Positions 1-10,092 of a stretch of DNA of 64,000 nucleotides are shown here, in pieces. A program made the translations under genes and the position numbers. Numbering within the stretch: the first letter of the stretch is position 1; every line of letters starts with the position of its first letter. The stretch lies in NCBI RefSeq assembly GCF_017349075.1, contig NZ_JAFMOF010000001.1, positions 558,001 to 622,000 on the forward strand, read 5' to 3'. Source of the stretch: Streptomyces triculaminicus (lineage in GTDB: Bacteria; Actinomycetota; Actinomycetes; Streptomycetales; Streptomycetaceae). The notes under the pieces are model-generated. The model saw only the letters and a list, made by a program, of their open reading frames with translations, was not told the origin of the DNA and searched no databases.

Positions 1-35
1 AGGCGGACCGGCTCGACCGGGCGGGCGGACCGGCC

Positions 36-530
36 TTACGACGGTCCGGCCAGCTCCGCCCAGACCGTCTTGCCGATCCCGGCCTCGCTCCGCTGGACCC
101 CCCAGTCGAGGCAGAGCCGCTGCACGATGAACATGCCGTGACCCCCGGGCCGCCCGGCGCGGTGCGGGGTGCGGGGCGCGGGCGTACCGGCGCCCAGGTC
201 GGCGACCTCCAGGCGCAGCACCTTGCCCGAACGGCTGACGCGCAGCTCCTCGGGGCCGTCGGCGTGCAGGCAGGCGTTGGTGACCAGCTCGGAGACGACC
301 AGCAGGACGTCCTCGGCGGCGGCACGGTGATCGGCCGTCGCGGCGGGCAGCCAGCCCCAGTCATGGAGCGCCTGGCGAGTGAAGTCGCGGGAGAGCGGCA
401 CGGCGCCGCTGACCCCCACCAGACGCAGCCGGCGGCTCTGGGCGCCCGGCGGCGGTGAGCCGGCCGAGGCGGCGCCCTCCGCCTCCGGACCGGGGCCGTC
501 CGGCGGAGGGAAGGCCCGGGTGGTGCTCAT
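36..530 (-). CDS. ATP-binding anti-sigma factor kinase (RsbW-like)
   Basis: The 164-residue protein has the GHKL ATPase signature of anti-sigma kinases: an N-box near residues 82-91 (SELVTNACLHA), a G1-like VADLGAG and a G2-like GGHGMFIVQRL. Family knowledge: such proteins bind a SigB-type sigma factor and phosphorylate a STAS antagonist. The ATG at 530 has GAGGTG about 8 nt upstream. It lies just downstream of the STAS gene on the same strand, and both are divergent from the sigma gene, so the three form a likely partner-switching module. The proline-rich first 35 residues are not conserved in kind. Its exact sigma partner is inferred from position. Confidence 0.85.
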   Translation of the reverse strand: MSTTRAFPPPDGPGPEAEGAASAGSPPPGAQSRRLRLVGVSGAVPLSRDFTRQALHDWGWLPAATADHRAAAEDVLLVVSELVTNACLHADGPEELRVSRSGKVLRLEVADLGAGTPAPRTPHRAGRPGGHGMFIVQRLCLDWGVQRSEAGIGKTVWAELAGPS

Positions 531-673
531 CAGCGCTTCACCTCACCGATTCACCGATTCGTACACGAACATCTTCCACGGATTAAGCAGACTCCTGCCC
601 GGCGAAATCGTGAGAACACCCACGGATTCACCCCGAGTCCTGTGACACGGGCAACGGAGGCCGTTCGGACAGG

Positions 674-1042
674 TCAGTCGGCCAGGGCCGATTCGAGGGT
701 GTCGTGCACGGTGAAGACCGCTCCCGCCCCTGTGATCTCGAAGACACGGGCGACGACGGGGGTCATCGCGGCAAGGTGAATCGCGCCACCCACCGCGTCC
801 GCCTTCAGCCGCGCGCCGAGGAGGACGTTCAGGCCCGTGGAGTCGCAGAACTCCAGCCTGGAGCAGTCGACGACCACGCGCGCGTCGCCCTCCCGGACAC
901 ATGCCTCGAGCGGCTCGCGCAGCAATTCCGCCGTGTGGTGATCGAGCTCACCCGCCGGCGATACGACGGAACTCACACCGTGGCGCCGGACCTCCACCTG
1001 CAGCCGGCCCGTACTCGCGTTGCCGACCATCCCGCGATCCAT
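674..1042 (-). CDS. STAS-domain anti-sigma factor antagonist
   Basis: This 122-residue protein is a single STAS domain of the RsbV/BldG type. The phosphorylation loop reads LEFCDSTGLNVLLGARL, with the expected serine after the aspartate. By family it is dephosphorylated under stress, binds the anti-sigma kinase and frees the sigma factor. The ATG at 1042 is preceded by GGGAAG. It sits 143 bp upstream of the ATPase gene on the same strand and is divergent from the sigma gene at 1296, as expected for a sigma/anti-sigma/antagonist module. Confidence 0.88.
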   Translation of the reverse strand: MDRGMVGNASTGRLQVEVRRHGVSSVVSPAGELDHHTAELLREPLEACVREGDARVVVDCSRLEFCDSTGLNVLLGARLKADAVGGAIHLAAMTPVVARVFEITGAGAVFTVHDTLESALAD

Positions 1043-1166
1043 GCGCTTCCCTTCGTGCCCTTCGTAGTTGTGCCCACGTGGCGCACGCGAAACCCTACGC
1101 CTTCCTTACGGCCGTCTGGAAGCCGAACCTCCGCCAATCAAGGACGTACAGGGACAAATTGGACTT

Positions 1167-1191
1167 GCCTTGATACGGCAAAGCCGGGTAG
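1167..1191 (+). promoter_or_regulatory. candidate SigB-type promoter of the sigma gene
   Basis: GCCT at 1167-1170 and GGGTAG at 1186-1191 are separated by 15 nt, which fits the Streptomyces SigB-family pattern GNNT-N14-16-GGGTA. It lies about 105 nt upstream of the chosen sigma start. This would mean autoregulation. It is a pattern match only. Confidence 0.4.
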
Positions 1192-1295
1192 GGCTAGTAG
1201 GGACACATCCGCCACGGACGGCTTCGGAGGCGCCGCAAACCGCAGCAAAGGGTCACGGCATCGGCGGCCATGCGCCGAGAATGATGGAGGAGACC

Positions 1296-2195
1296 ATGTC
1301 ACCCCGGCTCGACGAAAAGCGTTCCCGCACCTCTCTCGAGGCCCACGAGACCGCCTCGTCGGCAATCCCGCCCGAGCACACCGATCCCGGCCTGCCCGGC
1401 CTTCCGGAGATCCCCCCGTACGACGAGGTGGGAGCGGTCGACGCGCGTGCTCTGTCCAAGACTCTCTTCGCGCGCCTCGCGTCGCTCGAGGAGGGCACCC
1501 ACGAGTACGCGTACGTCCGCAACACCCTGGTCGAACTGAACCTGGCACTGGTGAAGTTCGCCGCCTCGCGGTTCCGCTCCCGCAGCGAGCCGATGGAGGA
1601 CATCATCCAGGTGGGCACGATCGGCCTGATCAAGGCCATCGACCGCTTCGAGCTGAGCCGCGGTGTCGAGTTCCCCACCTTCGCCATGCCGACGATCATC
1701 GGCGAGATCAAGCGCTTCTTCCGCGACACCAGCTGGTCCGTGCGCGTACCGCGCCGCCTGCAGGAGCTGCGGCTCGACCTGGCCAAGGCCGGCGACGAGC
1801 TCTCCCAGCGCCTGGACCGCTCCCCCACCGTCGGCGAACTCGCCGAAGCCCTGGGGCTGACGGAGGACGAGGTCCTGGAGGGCATGGCCGCGAGCAACGC
1901 GTACACCGCGAGCTCGCTGGACGCCCAGGCGGAGGAGGACGAGACCGAGGGCTCGCTCTCGGACCGGATCGGCTACGAGGACCACAGCCTCGAGGGCGTC
2001 GAGTACGTCGAGTCCCTCAAGCCGCTGATCGCCGAACTGGGGCCGCGCGACCGCCGCATCCTCTCGCTGCGCTTCGTCGCCAACATGACCCAGTCCGAGA
2101 TCGGCGACGAGCTGGGCATCTCCCAGATGCACGTCTCCCGCCTGCTCTCCCGCACCCTCGTGCGGCTGCGCAGGGGCCTGCTGAGCGAGGAGTAG
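1296..2195 (+). CDS. sigI: SigB/SigF-family RNA polymerase sigma factor (SigI-like)
   Basis: The 299-residue protein has the SigB-family layout: region 2 with PMEDIIQVGTIGLIKAIDRFE, region 3 with RVPRRLQELRLDLAKAGDEL and region 4 ending in an HTH (MTQSEIGDELGISQMHVSRLL). ATG 1296 is chosen because GGAGGAG lies 5-8 nt upstream; in-frame ATGs at 1281 and 1284 precede that site. Such sigma factors direct stress and osmotic regulons. Divergent ATPase and STAS genes supply the partner-switching control. The SigI name rests on family plus remembered synteny with S. coelicolor, so another SigB paralogue is possible. Confidence 0.85.
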   Translation: MSPRLDEKRSRTSLEAHETASSAIPPEHTDPGLPGLPEIPPYDEVGAVDARALSKTLFARLASLEEGTHEYAYVRNTLVELNLALVKFAASRFRSRSEPMEDIIQVGTIGLIKAIDRFELSRGVEFPTFAMPTIIGEIKRFFRDTSWSVRVPRRLQELRLDLAKAGDELSQRLDRSPTVGELAEALGLTEDEVLEGMAASNAYTASSLDAQAEEDETEGSLSDRIGYEDHSLEGVEYVESLKPLIAELGPRDRRILSLRFVANMTQSEIGDELGISQMHVSRLLSRTLVRLRRGLLSEE

Positions 2196-2224
2196 CGGGC
2201 CCGGGCCGGGTGACCCCTCCCTCT

Positions 2225-2268
2225 ATGCCGCGCGCGCCGCACGGAATCCCGTACGGCGCGCGCGGCAT
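2225..2268. terminator. bidirectional terminator between sigI and hutI
   Basis: A perfect 15-bp stem (ATGCCGCGCGCGCCG and its complement) with a 14-nt loop sits between the convergent ends at 2195 and 2281. There is no U-run, which is usual in Streptomyces. Confidence 0.65.
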
Positions 2269-2280
2269 GCCCGCCGGGTC

Positions 2281-3447
2281 TCAGACCTCGCGCACCCCGC
2301 GCCGCCAGACCGCCGAGACGAGCGGGACGCCGGGGCGGTAGGCGAGGTGGACGTGGCTGGGCGCGTCCAGCAGGGCGAGGTCCGCCCGGGCGCCCGGGGT
2401 CAGACGGCCGACGTCGGTGCGGCGCAGGGCGGCCGCGCCGCCCGCCGTGGCGGCCCAGAGGGCCTCGTCGGGGGTCATCCCCATGTCGCGGACGGCCAGG
2501 GCGACGCAGAACGGCATCGAACTGGTGAAGGACGAACCGGGGTTGCAGTCCGTGGACAGCGCGACGGTGACGCCGGCGTCCAGCAGCCGGCGGGCGTCGG
2601 GCCACTGGGCCCGGGTGGAGAACTCGGCGCCGGGCAGGAGCGTGGCGACGGTGTCGCCGTCGGCCAGGGCGGCCACGTCCGCGTCGCTCAGGTGGGTGCA
2701 GTGGTCGGCCGAGGCGGCGCCGACCTCGACGGCCAGCTGGACGCCGGGCCCGTGGCCCAGCTGGTTGGCGTGCACGCGGGGGACCAGGCCGTGCCGCATT
2801 CCGGCCTCGAGGACCGCCCGGGCCTGGTCGCCGTCGAAGGCGCCCCGCTCGCAGAACACGTCGACCCAGCGGGCGTGCGGGGCACAGGCCTCGAGCATCT
2901 CGCCGGTGACGAGCTCGACGTAGGCCGCGGGGTCGTCGGCGAACTCCGGGGCGACCACGTGCGCGCCGAGGTAGGTGACCTCGTCGGTGTGGGCGGCGGC
3001 GATGCGCAGGGCGCGGGCCTCGTCGTGCGTGGTCAGGCCGTAGCCGGACTTGGTCTCGAAGGTCGTGGTGCCCTGGCGCAGGGCCTCGCCGAGATAGCGG
3101 GTGAGGTTGGCCTCGAGCTCGGCGTCGGTGGCCGCGCGGGTCGCCGCCACCGTGGTGCGGATGCCGCCCGCGCTGTAACTCCGGCCGGACATCCGCGCGT
3201 TGAACTCGGCCGTCCGGTCGCCCGCGAAGACCAGGTGCGAGTGGGAGTCGACGAAGCCGGGAACGACCGCCCGTCCGGCGGCGTCGACGGCGTTGTCAGT
3301 GGCGGGTGCTTTGCTGGTCTCACCGATCCAGGCGACGCGGTCGCCGTCGATGACGACGGCCGCGTCCTGGACCAGACCGAGGGGGCCTTCGCCGAGGGAG
3401 GGGTCGTTGGTGACCAGACTGCTGATGTTGATGATTGCCGTGCTCAT
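2281..3447 (-). CDS. hutI: imidazolonepropionase
   Basis: The 388-residue amidohydrolase-superfamily enzyme hydrolyses 4-imidazolone-5-propanoate to N-formimidoyl-L-glutamate, the third step of histidine breakdown. Visible signatures: [17 protein letters not shown] near the N-terminus (metal-binding HxH), [30 protein letters not shown] and [11 protein letters not shown]. The ATG at 3447 has GGAG 9 nt upstream. It is the last gene of the leftward hut operon, 20 bp after the hutF stop. Length and motifs are normal for the family. Confidence 0.95.
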   Translation of the reverse strand: MSTAIINISSLVTNDPSLGEGPLGLVQDAAVVIDGDRVAWIGETSKAPATDNAVDAAGRAVVPGFVDSHSHLVFAGDRTAEFNARMSGRSYSAGGIRTTVAATRAATDAELEANLTRYLGEALRQGTTTFETKSGYGLTTHDEARALRIAAAHTDEVTYLGAHVVAPEFADDPAAYVELVTGEMLEACAPHARWVDVFCERGAFDGDQARAVLEAGMRHGLVPRVHANQLGHGPGVQLAVEVGAASADHCTHLSDADVAALADGDTVATLLPGAEFSTRAQWPDARRLLDAGVTVALSTDCNPGSSFTSSMPFCVALAVRDMGMTPDEALWAATAGGAAALRRTDVGRLTPGARADLALLDAPSHVHLAYRPGVPLVSAVWRRGVREV

Positions 3448-3467
3448 GCTTGCTCCGGTCCTCGGCG

Positions 3468-4802
3468 TCAGCCGCTCAGGGCGGCGATGGAGTCGGCCAG
3501 TGCCCGCGGCACGTCCGGTACGAGCTGGTGGACCCCGTCGCGTACGACGTGCCGGCCACCCACGACCGTATGGCGGACGTCCGCGCCCGTCGCGGCGAAT
3601 ACGGCCGTCTCGGCTCCGTGCCGGGGGGACGGCCCCGCGGTCCGGACGGAGTCCAGCGCGACCGTGGTGAGGTCGGCGAGGGCGCCCGGCTCGATACGGC
3701 CCGCGTCGCCCCAGCCGAGGGAGGCGTGGCCGTCCTCGGTGGCCGCGCGCAGCAGCGCGGCGGCGGTCCAGTGGCCCCGCGTGCGGCTGCGCAGCCGCTC
3801 GTCGAGCTCCATGGCGCGCGCCTCCTCCAGCAGGTCGATCACGGCGTGGCTGTCGCTGCCCAGGGACAGCGGGCTGCCGGCTCGCTGGAGGCGGACGGCC
3901 GGGCCGATGCCGTCGGCGAGGTCGCGTTCGGTCGTGGGGCACATGCAGATGGTCGAGCCCGCGCCGCCGAGGAGGCTGATGTCCTCGTCGGTGAGGTGCG
4001 TGGCGTGCACGGCGGACGTGCGCGGCCCCAGCACGCCGTGGTCGGCGAGCAGCTGCGTGGGCGTACGGCCGTGGGCCGCCTGGCAGGCGTCGTTCTCGGC
4101 GGTCTGCTCGGAGAGGTGGACGTGGAGGGGGGCCTCGCGGTCCTTCGCCCAGCCGGCGACGGTCGCCAGCTGGTCGGCGGGCACGGCGCGCACGGAGTGG
4201 ACGGCCGCGCCGATCCGGGCGTGACCGGCGGGCTTCAGGGCGGCCGCGCGCTCGGCCCACGCGTCGGCCGTGCCGTCGGAGAAGCGGAGCTGGTGGTGGT
4301 TGGGGGCCTGGCCGAAGCCGGCGGAGAGATAGGCGGTGTCGAGGAGGGTGATGCGGATGCCGGCCTCGGCGGCGGCCGCGATCAGGGCCTCGCCCATGGC
4401 GTTGGGGTCGGCGTAGGGGGTGCCGCCGGGGGCGTGGTGGACGTAGTGGAACTCCCCGACGCAGGTGATGCCGGCGAGGGCCATCTCGGCGTACGTGGCC
4501 CGGGCGAGCGCGAAGTAGCTGTCGGGGGTGAGCCGGTCGGCGACGCCGTACATCACGTCGCGCCAGGTCCAGAACGTGCCGCTGCCCACCTGGGTGCGGC
4601 CGCGCAGGGCACGGTGGAACGCGTGGGAGTGGCTGTTCGCCATTCCCGGCAGGGTCAGCCCGCGCAGCGCCACCGCCCCGGGCGGCGGGAAGGGGACCTC
4701 GGTGCGGACGGCCGTGATCCGGCCGTCCGTCGTCTCGATGGCCACGCCGGGCTCGACGTGGGTGCCGAGCCAGGCGTGCTCGGCCCAGTAGGTCACCTGC
4801 AC
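3468..4802 (-). CDS. hutF: formimidoylglutamate deiminase
   Basis: The 444-residue amidohydrolase-superfamily protein converts N-formimidoyl-L-glutamate to N-formyl-L-glutamate and ammonia. Evidence: [25 protein letters not shown], the long FHYVHH stretch, [30 protein letters not shown]. The start is GTG 4802, lying inside the end of the upstream amidohydrolase gene (10-nt overlap), so translation is probably coupled. Its presence implies the HutF route of histidine breakdown, which needs a following N-formylglutamate hydrolase; no classical hutG is in the window. Confidence 0.93.
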   Translation of the reverse strand: MQVTYWAEHAWLGTHVEPGVAIETTDGRITAVRTEVPFPPPGAVALRGLTLPGMANSHSHAFHRALRGRTQVGSGTFWTWRDVMYGVADRLTPDSYFALARATYAEMALAGITCVGEFHYVHHAPGGTPYADPNAMGEALIAAAAEAGIRITLLDTAYLSAGFGQAPNHHQLRFSDGTADAWAERAAALKPAGHARIGAAVHSVRAVPADQLATVAGWAKDREAPLHVHLSEQTAENDACQAAHGRTPTQLLADHGVLGPRTSAVHATHLTDEDISLLGGAGSTICMCPTTERDLADGIGPAVRLQRAGSPLSLGSDSHAVIDLLEEARAMELDERLRSRTRGHWTAAALLRAATEDGHASLGWGDAGRIEPGALADLTTVALDSVRTAGPSPRHGAETAVFAATGADVRHTVVGGRHVVRDGVHQLVPDVPRALADSIAALSG

Positions 4803-6159
4803 GCGAGGCCCTCCAGAACATCGGCGAGTGCGGTCACGCCGGCCACGCAGTCGTCCTCCGCCGCCGTCTCGGCCGGGGAGTGGGAGACGCCGGTGGGGTT
4901 GCGCACGAACAGCATGGCGGTGGGGATCACGCCGGACAAAATACCCGCGTCGTGCCCCGCGCCCGTGGGCAGCACGGGCACGCCGCCCAGCAGCTTGGCG
5001 AGCTCGTCGCGCAGGTCGTGGGCGAACTCCACGACCGGGGTGAAGGACTCCCGGGTCACCCGGACGTCCACGCCGTCACGGGTGCCGCGCTCGACGGCGG
5101 CCCGCTCGATCTCGGCCACGACGTCGGCGAGGGTCTCCTCGTCGGCGGCGCGGGAGTCCAGCCAGCCGCGCACGAGGGAGGCGATGGCGTTCACGCCGTT
5201 CGGCTCGACGCCGACCTTCCCGAAGGTGGCCAGGGCCCCCGCCAGGCGGGCCTTCTTGCGGGCGGCCAGCACGGTGTTGGCGTAGGTCAGCATCGGGTCG
5301 CGGCGGTCCTCGATGCGGGTGGTGCCGGCGTGGTTGGCCTCGCCGTGGAAGTCGAACCGCCAGCGGCCGTGCGGCCAGATCGCGGAGGCCACACCCACGG
5401 CGTGCGGGGTCTCCGCCAGCGCGCGGCCCTGCTCGACGTGGAGCTCCACGAAGGCGCCGATGCGGGCGAGGCGTTCGGGGTCGGGCCCGATGGCCTCGGG
5501 GTCGTATCCGGCGCGCTCCATGGCCTGGGCGAGGGAGATCCCCTCGGCGTCCCGCAGCGCGTGCGCCTTCTCGGCCGTGAGCTGCCCGGCGGTCAGGCGC
5601 GAGCCGACGCAGGCGAGGCCGAAGCGGGCGCCCTCCTCGTCACCGAAGTTGACGATGGCCAGGGGGCGGTCCGGGCGCACGCCGCGCCCGCGGAGCTCGT
5701 CGAGGGCCGCGAACGACGACACGACGCCGAGGGGGCCGTCGAAGGCCCCGCCGTCGGGGACGGAGTCCAGGTGGGAGCCGGTCACGACGGCGTCACCCGC
5801 GGTGGGGTCGCCGAGCCAGGCCCACTGGTTGCCGTTGCGGTCGAGCTCGTAGACCAGGCCCCGGGACTCCGTCTGGGCCCGGAACCACGACCTGCAGTCG
5901 GCGTCGGCGCCGGTCCAGGCGAAGCGGCGGTATCCGCCGCTTTCCGCGTTGCGGCCGATGGGCGCGAGATCGCGCCACATCTCATGGAAAGAGGAGGGTG
6001 TGGGCAGTCGTTCCGCTGGGGCGGAACGGGTGGGCACGCCCGGACCCGCGGCCGGCGACGGCGCGTTCCCCGCGCCGGGGGTACCCGCTTCGGGTGCGGG
6101 CCCGTGGTCCGGTTGTGCCCACCCGTTCCGCCCTGCGGAACGATTGCCCACACCCTCGC

Positions 6160-6163
<4 letters not shown>
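4793..6163 (-). CDS. M20-family amidohydrolase (allantoate amidohydrolase-like) in the hut operon
   Basis: About 456 residues from GTG 6163. The catalytic part has the M20 bimetal motifs: [19 protein letters not shown] (His and bridging Asp), [36 protein letters not shown] and GVSHSPAE. Family members hydrolyse allantoate, ureidoglycolate or N-carbamoyl amino acids. The GTG overlaps the hutU stop (GTGA) and has GGAGG 5 nt upstream. Its first 61 residues are an unusual Gly/Pro/Ala-rich run encoded by the inverted-repeat element at 5994-6157; ATG 5980, just past the element, would give a family-length protein but has no clear ribosome-binding site. Position suggests a role in histidine breakdown, perhaps N-formylglutamate hydrolysis (inference). 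Confidence 0.85.
5994..6157. repeat. 164-bp inverted-repeat element inside the amidohydrolase 5' end
   Basis: The arms at 5994-6037 and 6115-6157 are near-perfect inverted copies: GAGGGTGTGGGCA pairs with TGCCCACACCCTC, then TTCCGC, GCGGAACGGGTGGGCAC and so on, with a few mismatches. The centre (6038-6114) also has partial dyad symmetry. It carries no gene of its own and reads through in frame with the amidohydrolase. It resembles a REP/MITE-like palindromic repeat. That the motif recurs in Streptomyces genomes is only my recollection. Confidence 0.75.
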
Positions 6164-7818
<1,655 letters not shown>

Positions 7819-7846
7819 GGGCGCTGCCTCCCTGGCTCTCTGGCGC

Positions 7847-7888
7847 GTTCTGAATAGAACACTGCACAGTGTGTGTCGCTGAATAGCG
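7847..7888. promoter_or_regulatory. tandem palindromic operators between hutU and a divergent PLP-enzyme gene
   Basis: Three dyads lie in 42 bp: GTTCTGAATAGAAC (7847-7860), ACACTGCACAGTGT (7859-7872, symmetric arms) and CGCTGAATAGCG (7877-7888). The outer two share the GAATAG core and are centred 29 bp apart. On the minus strand a TTGACT hexamer lies just upstream, so the sites would overlap the hutU promoter region. The binding protein is unknown. Confidence 0.5.
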
Positions 7889-7957
7889 CTAGTCAACAGG
7901 CGAACCGGACACGTCCGGGGCATGGCACGGGCCGCCCCGCGGTGGTGGAGTGGGCCC

Positions 7958-9307
7958 ATGGGCCTCGGTGAGAGCGCGAACGGCGCCTGGCGGGACGCGG
8001 CGGTGCGGGAGACGGTGCGGCAGGGCCTGGTCACGGCGGAACGGCCCGTCGCGGGGCTGCTGGACGTGCGTGGCGTCCGCGCGGCGGCCGCCGGGCTGCG
8101 GGCGGCGTTCGGCGGCGGCGAGGTGCTGCACGCCTTCGCCGTGAAGGCCGCGCCGCTGGTGCCGGTGCTGCGGCTGCTGGCCGACGAGGGGCTCGGCGCC
8201 GAGGTCGCCAGCCCCGGCGAGCTGGCGCTGGCCCGGGCGGCGGGGGTGCCGGCGGAACGGATCGTGCTGGACTCCCCCGCCAAGACCGCCGCCGAGCTGC
8301 GCGAGGCCCTCGCCCTCGGCCTCGCCGTCAACGCCGACAGCCGCGAGGAGCTGGCACGGCTGGACGCCCTGCTCGCCGCCCCCGGGGCGCCGGAGGCCCC
8401 GGCCGTCGGCATCCGCGTCAACCCGCAGGTCGGCGGCGGCAGCATCGGGGCGCTCAGCACCGCCACCGAGACGTCGAAGTTCGGTGTGCCGCTGCGCGAC
8501 GAGGGCGCGCGGCGCTGGCTCGTGCGGGCCTACGCCGAGCGGCCGTGGCTCACCCGGATCCACGCCCACGTCGGCTCGCAGGGCTGCCCGTTGGAGCTGA
8601 TGGCGGCGGGCGTGCGGGACACCTACGAGCTGGCGGAGGAGGTCAACCGCGCCGTGGGCGGCCGGCGGATCCGCACGGTCGACATCGGCGGCGGCCTTCC
8701 GGTGAACTTCGCGTCCGACGACGTCACACCCACCCACCACGACTACGCGCGGCTGCTGGCCGCCCGGGCGCCGGGCCTGTTCGACGGCCGCTACCGCCTG
8801 GTGACCGAGTTCGGCCGGTCGCTGCTGGCCAAGAGCGGGCTGATCCTGGCCCGGGTGGAGTACACCAAGTCGGCCGGGGGCCGCCGGATCGCGATCGCGC
8901 ACGCCGGCGCCCAGGTGGCCGTGCGCACCGTCTTCGCGCCCGCGTCCTGGCCGCTGCGCGTGGCGGTGTACGACGCGCGGGGGCTGCCGAAGAGCGCGGA
9001 GCCGGTGCCGCAGGACGTGGCGGGGCCGTGCTGCTTCGCGGGCGACCTGGTCGCCGTGGACCGGATGCTGCCCCGCGTCGAGGCGGGGGACCATGTGGCG
9101 CTGCTCGACACCGGCGCGTACTACTTCTCGAACCACTACGCGTACAACACGCTCCCCCGCCCGGGGGTTTACGGCTGCGTCGACGACCAACAGGCGGACG
9201 GCTCACCGGGCGTGCGCTTCGCGATCGTACGGCCGCCCCAGACCCTCGACGAGCTCGTGGCCGAGGGCGGCGCCGCCCACGCCGGGGACCTCAGCGCGCT
9301 GCGCTGA
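7958..9307 (+). CDS. type III PLP-dependent decarboxylase/racemase-family protein
   Basis: The 449-residue protein has the alanine-racemase-like barrel plus C-terminal domain of diaminopimelate/ornithine decarboxylases. PLP lysine is K63 in HAFAVKAAP. Other signatures: [29 protein letters not shown] (phosphate loop), EFGRSLLA, a GPCCFAGDL stretch in place of the usual GPxCESxD, and [18 protein letters not shown] 7958 has GGTGGAG upstream; an earlier ATG at 7922 lacks one. EFGR instead of EPGR and the altered Cys loop argue against a standard LysA. Substrate unknown. It is divergent from hutU. Confidence 0.75.
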   Translation: MGLGESANGAWRDAAVRETVRQGLVTAERPVAGLLDVRGVRAAAAGLRAAFGGGEVLHAFAVKAAPLVPVLRLLADEGLGAEVASPGELALARAAGVPAERIVLDSPAKTAAELREALALGLAVNADSREELARLDALLAAPGAPEAPAVGIRVNPQVGGGSIGALSTATETSKFGVPLRDEGARRWLVRAYAERPWLTRIHAHVGSQGCPLELMAAGVRDTYELAEEVNRAVGGRRIRTVDIGGGLPVNFASDDVTPTHHDYARLLAARAPGLFDGRYRLVTEFGRSLLAKSGLILARVEYTKSAGGRRIAIAHAGAQVAVRTVFAPASWPLRVAVYDARGLPKSAEPVPQDVAGPCCFAGDLVAVDRMLPRVEAGDHVALLDTGAYYFSNHYAYNTLPRPGVYGCVDDQQADGSPGVRFAIVRPPQTLDELVAEGGAAHAGDLSALR

Positions 9308-9893
9308 CCGCGGCCCCGCCCGGCGCCGCCCTGCCCCGGCGGCGCGCGCCGCCCGGCAGGGCGTCGCCCGCGCCGATGCCGGTGGTGAGGTAGCCGGGCA
9401 CGCCCTTGCCGGCGGGGCCGCCCCGCACCCAGTCCGTACGCACCCACAGCAGGGCGTCCGCCCGGCGCTCCAGGCCGCCCAGCCACAGGGCCTTGGCCCA
9501 CAGGCCCGTACCCGCGCCCGCCAGCGCCAGGCCGGCCGCGGCGGGCACCGCGAAGGAGGAGCCGACGGCGGCGAGGAAGCCGGCCGCCAGCCACCAGCGG
9601 CGGGCCCGGCTCCAGTTGCGCACGGTCACGGCGCGGTCCTGCAGGAAGACCGACCGGCCGGCGCGCGACGCGCCGCCCGCCAGCTCGGCGTAGCGCCCGC
9701 GCCGCGCCAGGAAGGCGGCGGCCGCCGCGCCGGCGAACAGCACCGCGCCCGCCATCAAGCCGATCCGGCGGCCGGTCAGCCCCGGCACCAGCGCCCCGAC
9801 GCCCGCGCCCAGCACGCCCAGCGCCCACAGCCTGCGAGCGGGGGCCCGTACGATCACGGCCACCCGCGCCACCGCATATGCTCCGCGCCCCAC
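9291..9893 (-). CDS. hypothetical membrane protein
   Basis: From GTG 9893 (GGAGG 8 nt upstream) the gene encodes 200 residues with about three to four hydrophobic segments: WALGVLGAGVGALVPGL, GLMAGAVLFAGAAAAAFLA and two around WWLAAGFLAAVGSSFAVPAAAGLALAGAG. The C-terminal 60 residues are charged and glycine-rich. It is read against the PLP gene, and the two 3' ends overlap by 17 bp. I recognise no family. Confidence 0.65.
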   Translation of the reverse strand: MGRGAYAVARVAVIVRAPARRLWALGVLGAGVGALVPGLTGRRIGLMAGAVLFAGAAAAAFLARRGRYAELAGGASRAGRSVFLQDRAVTVRNWSRARRWWLAAGFLAAVGSSFAVPAAAGLALAGAGTGLWAKALWLGGLERRADALLWVRTDWVRGGPAGKGVPGYLTTGIGAGDALPGGARRRGRAAPGGAAVSAAR

Positions 9894-10092
9894 GTCGGAC
9901 CTCCTCGTTTCGTGTCTCGTCCGGCACGCTAGCCAACGAATCTGAGTGCGGCCTGAGAACCGTCCGGCCGTCACCCGCCCTCGGTGTCATACCCCGGTAT
10001 CAGGCGCGAGTTGGCCCCTGCGTATGTCGTATCCGCGCATGAGTGGCCCCTAAGGTCATCGCACCATCGGCCGAGCGACGGGAGGAGCCGGA

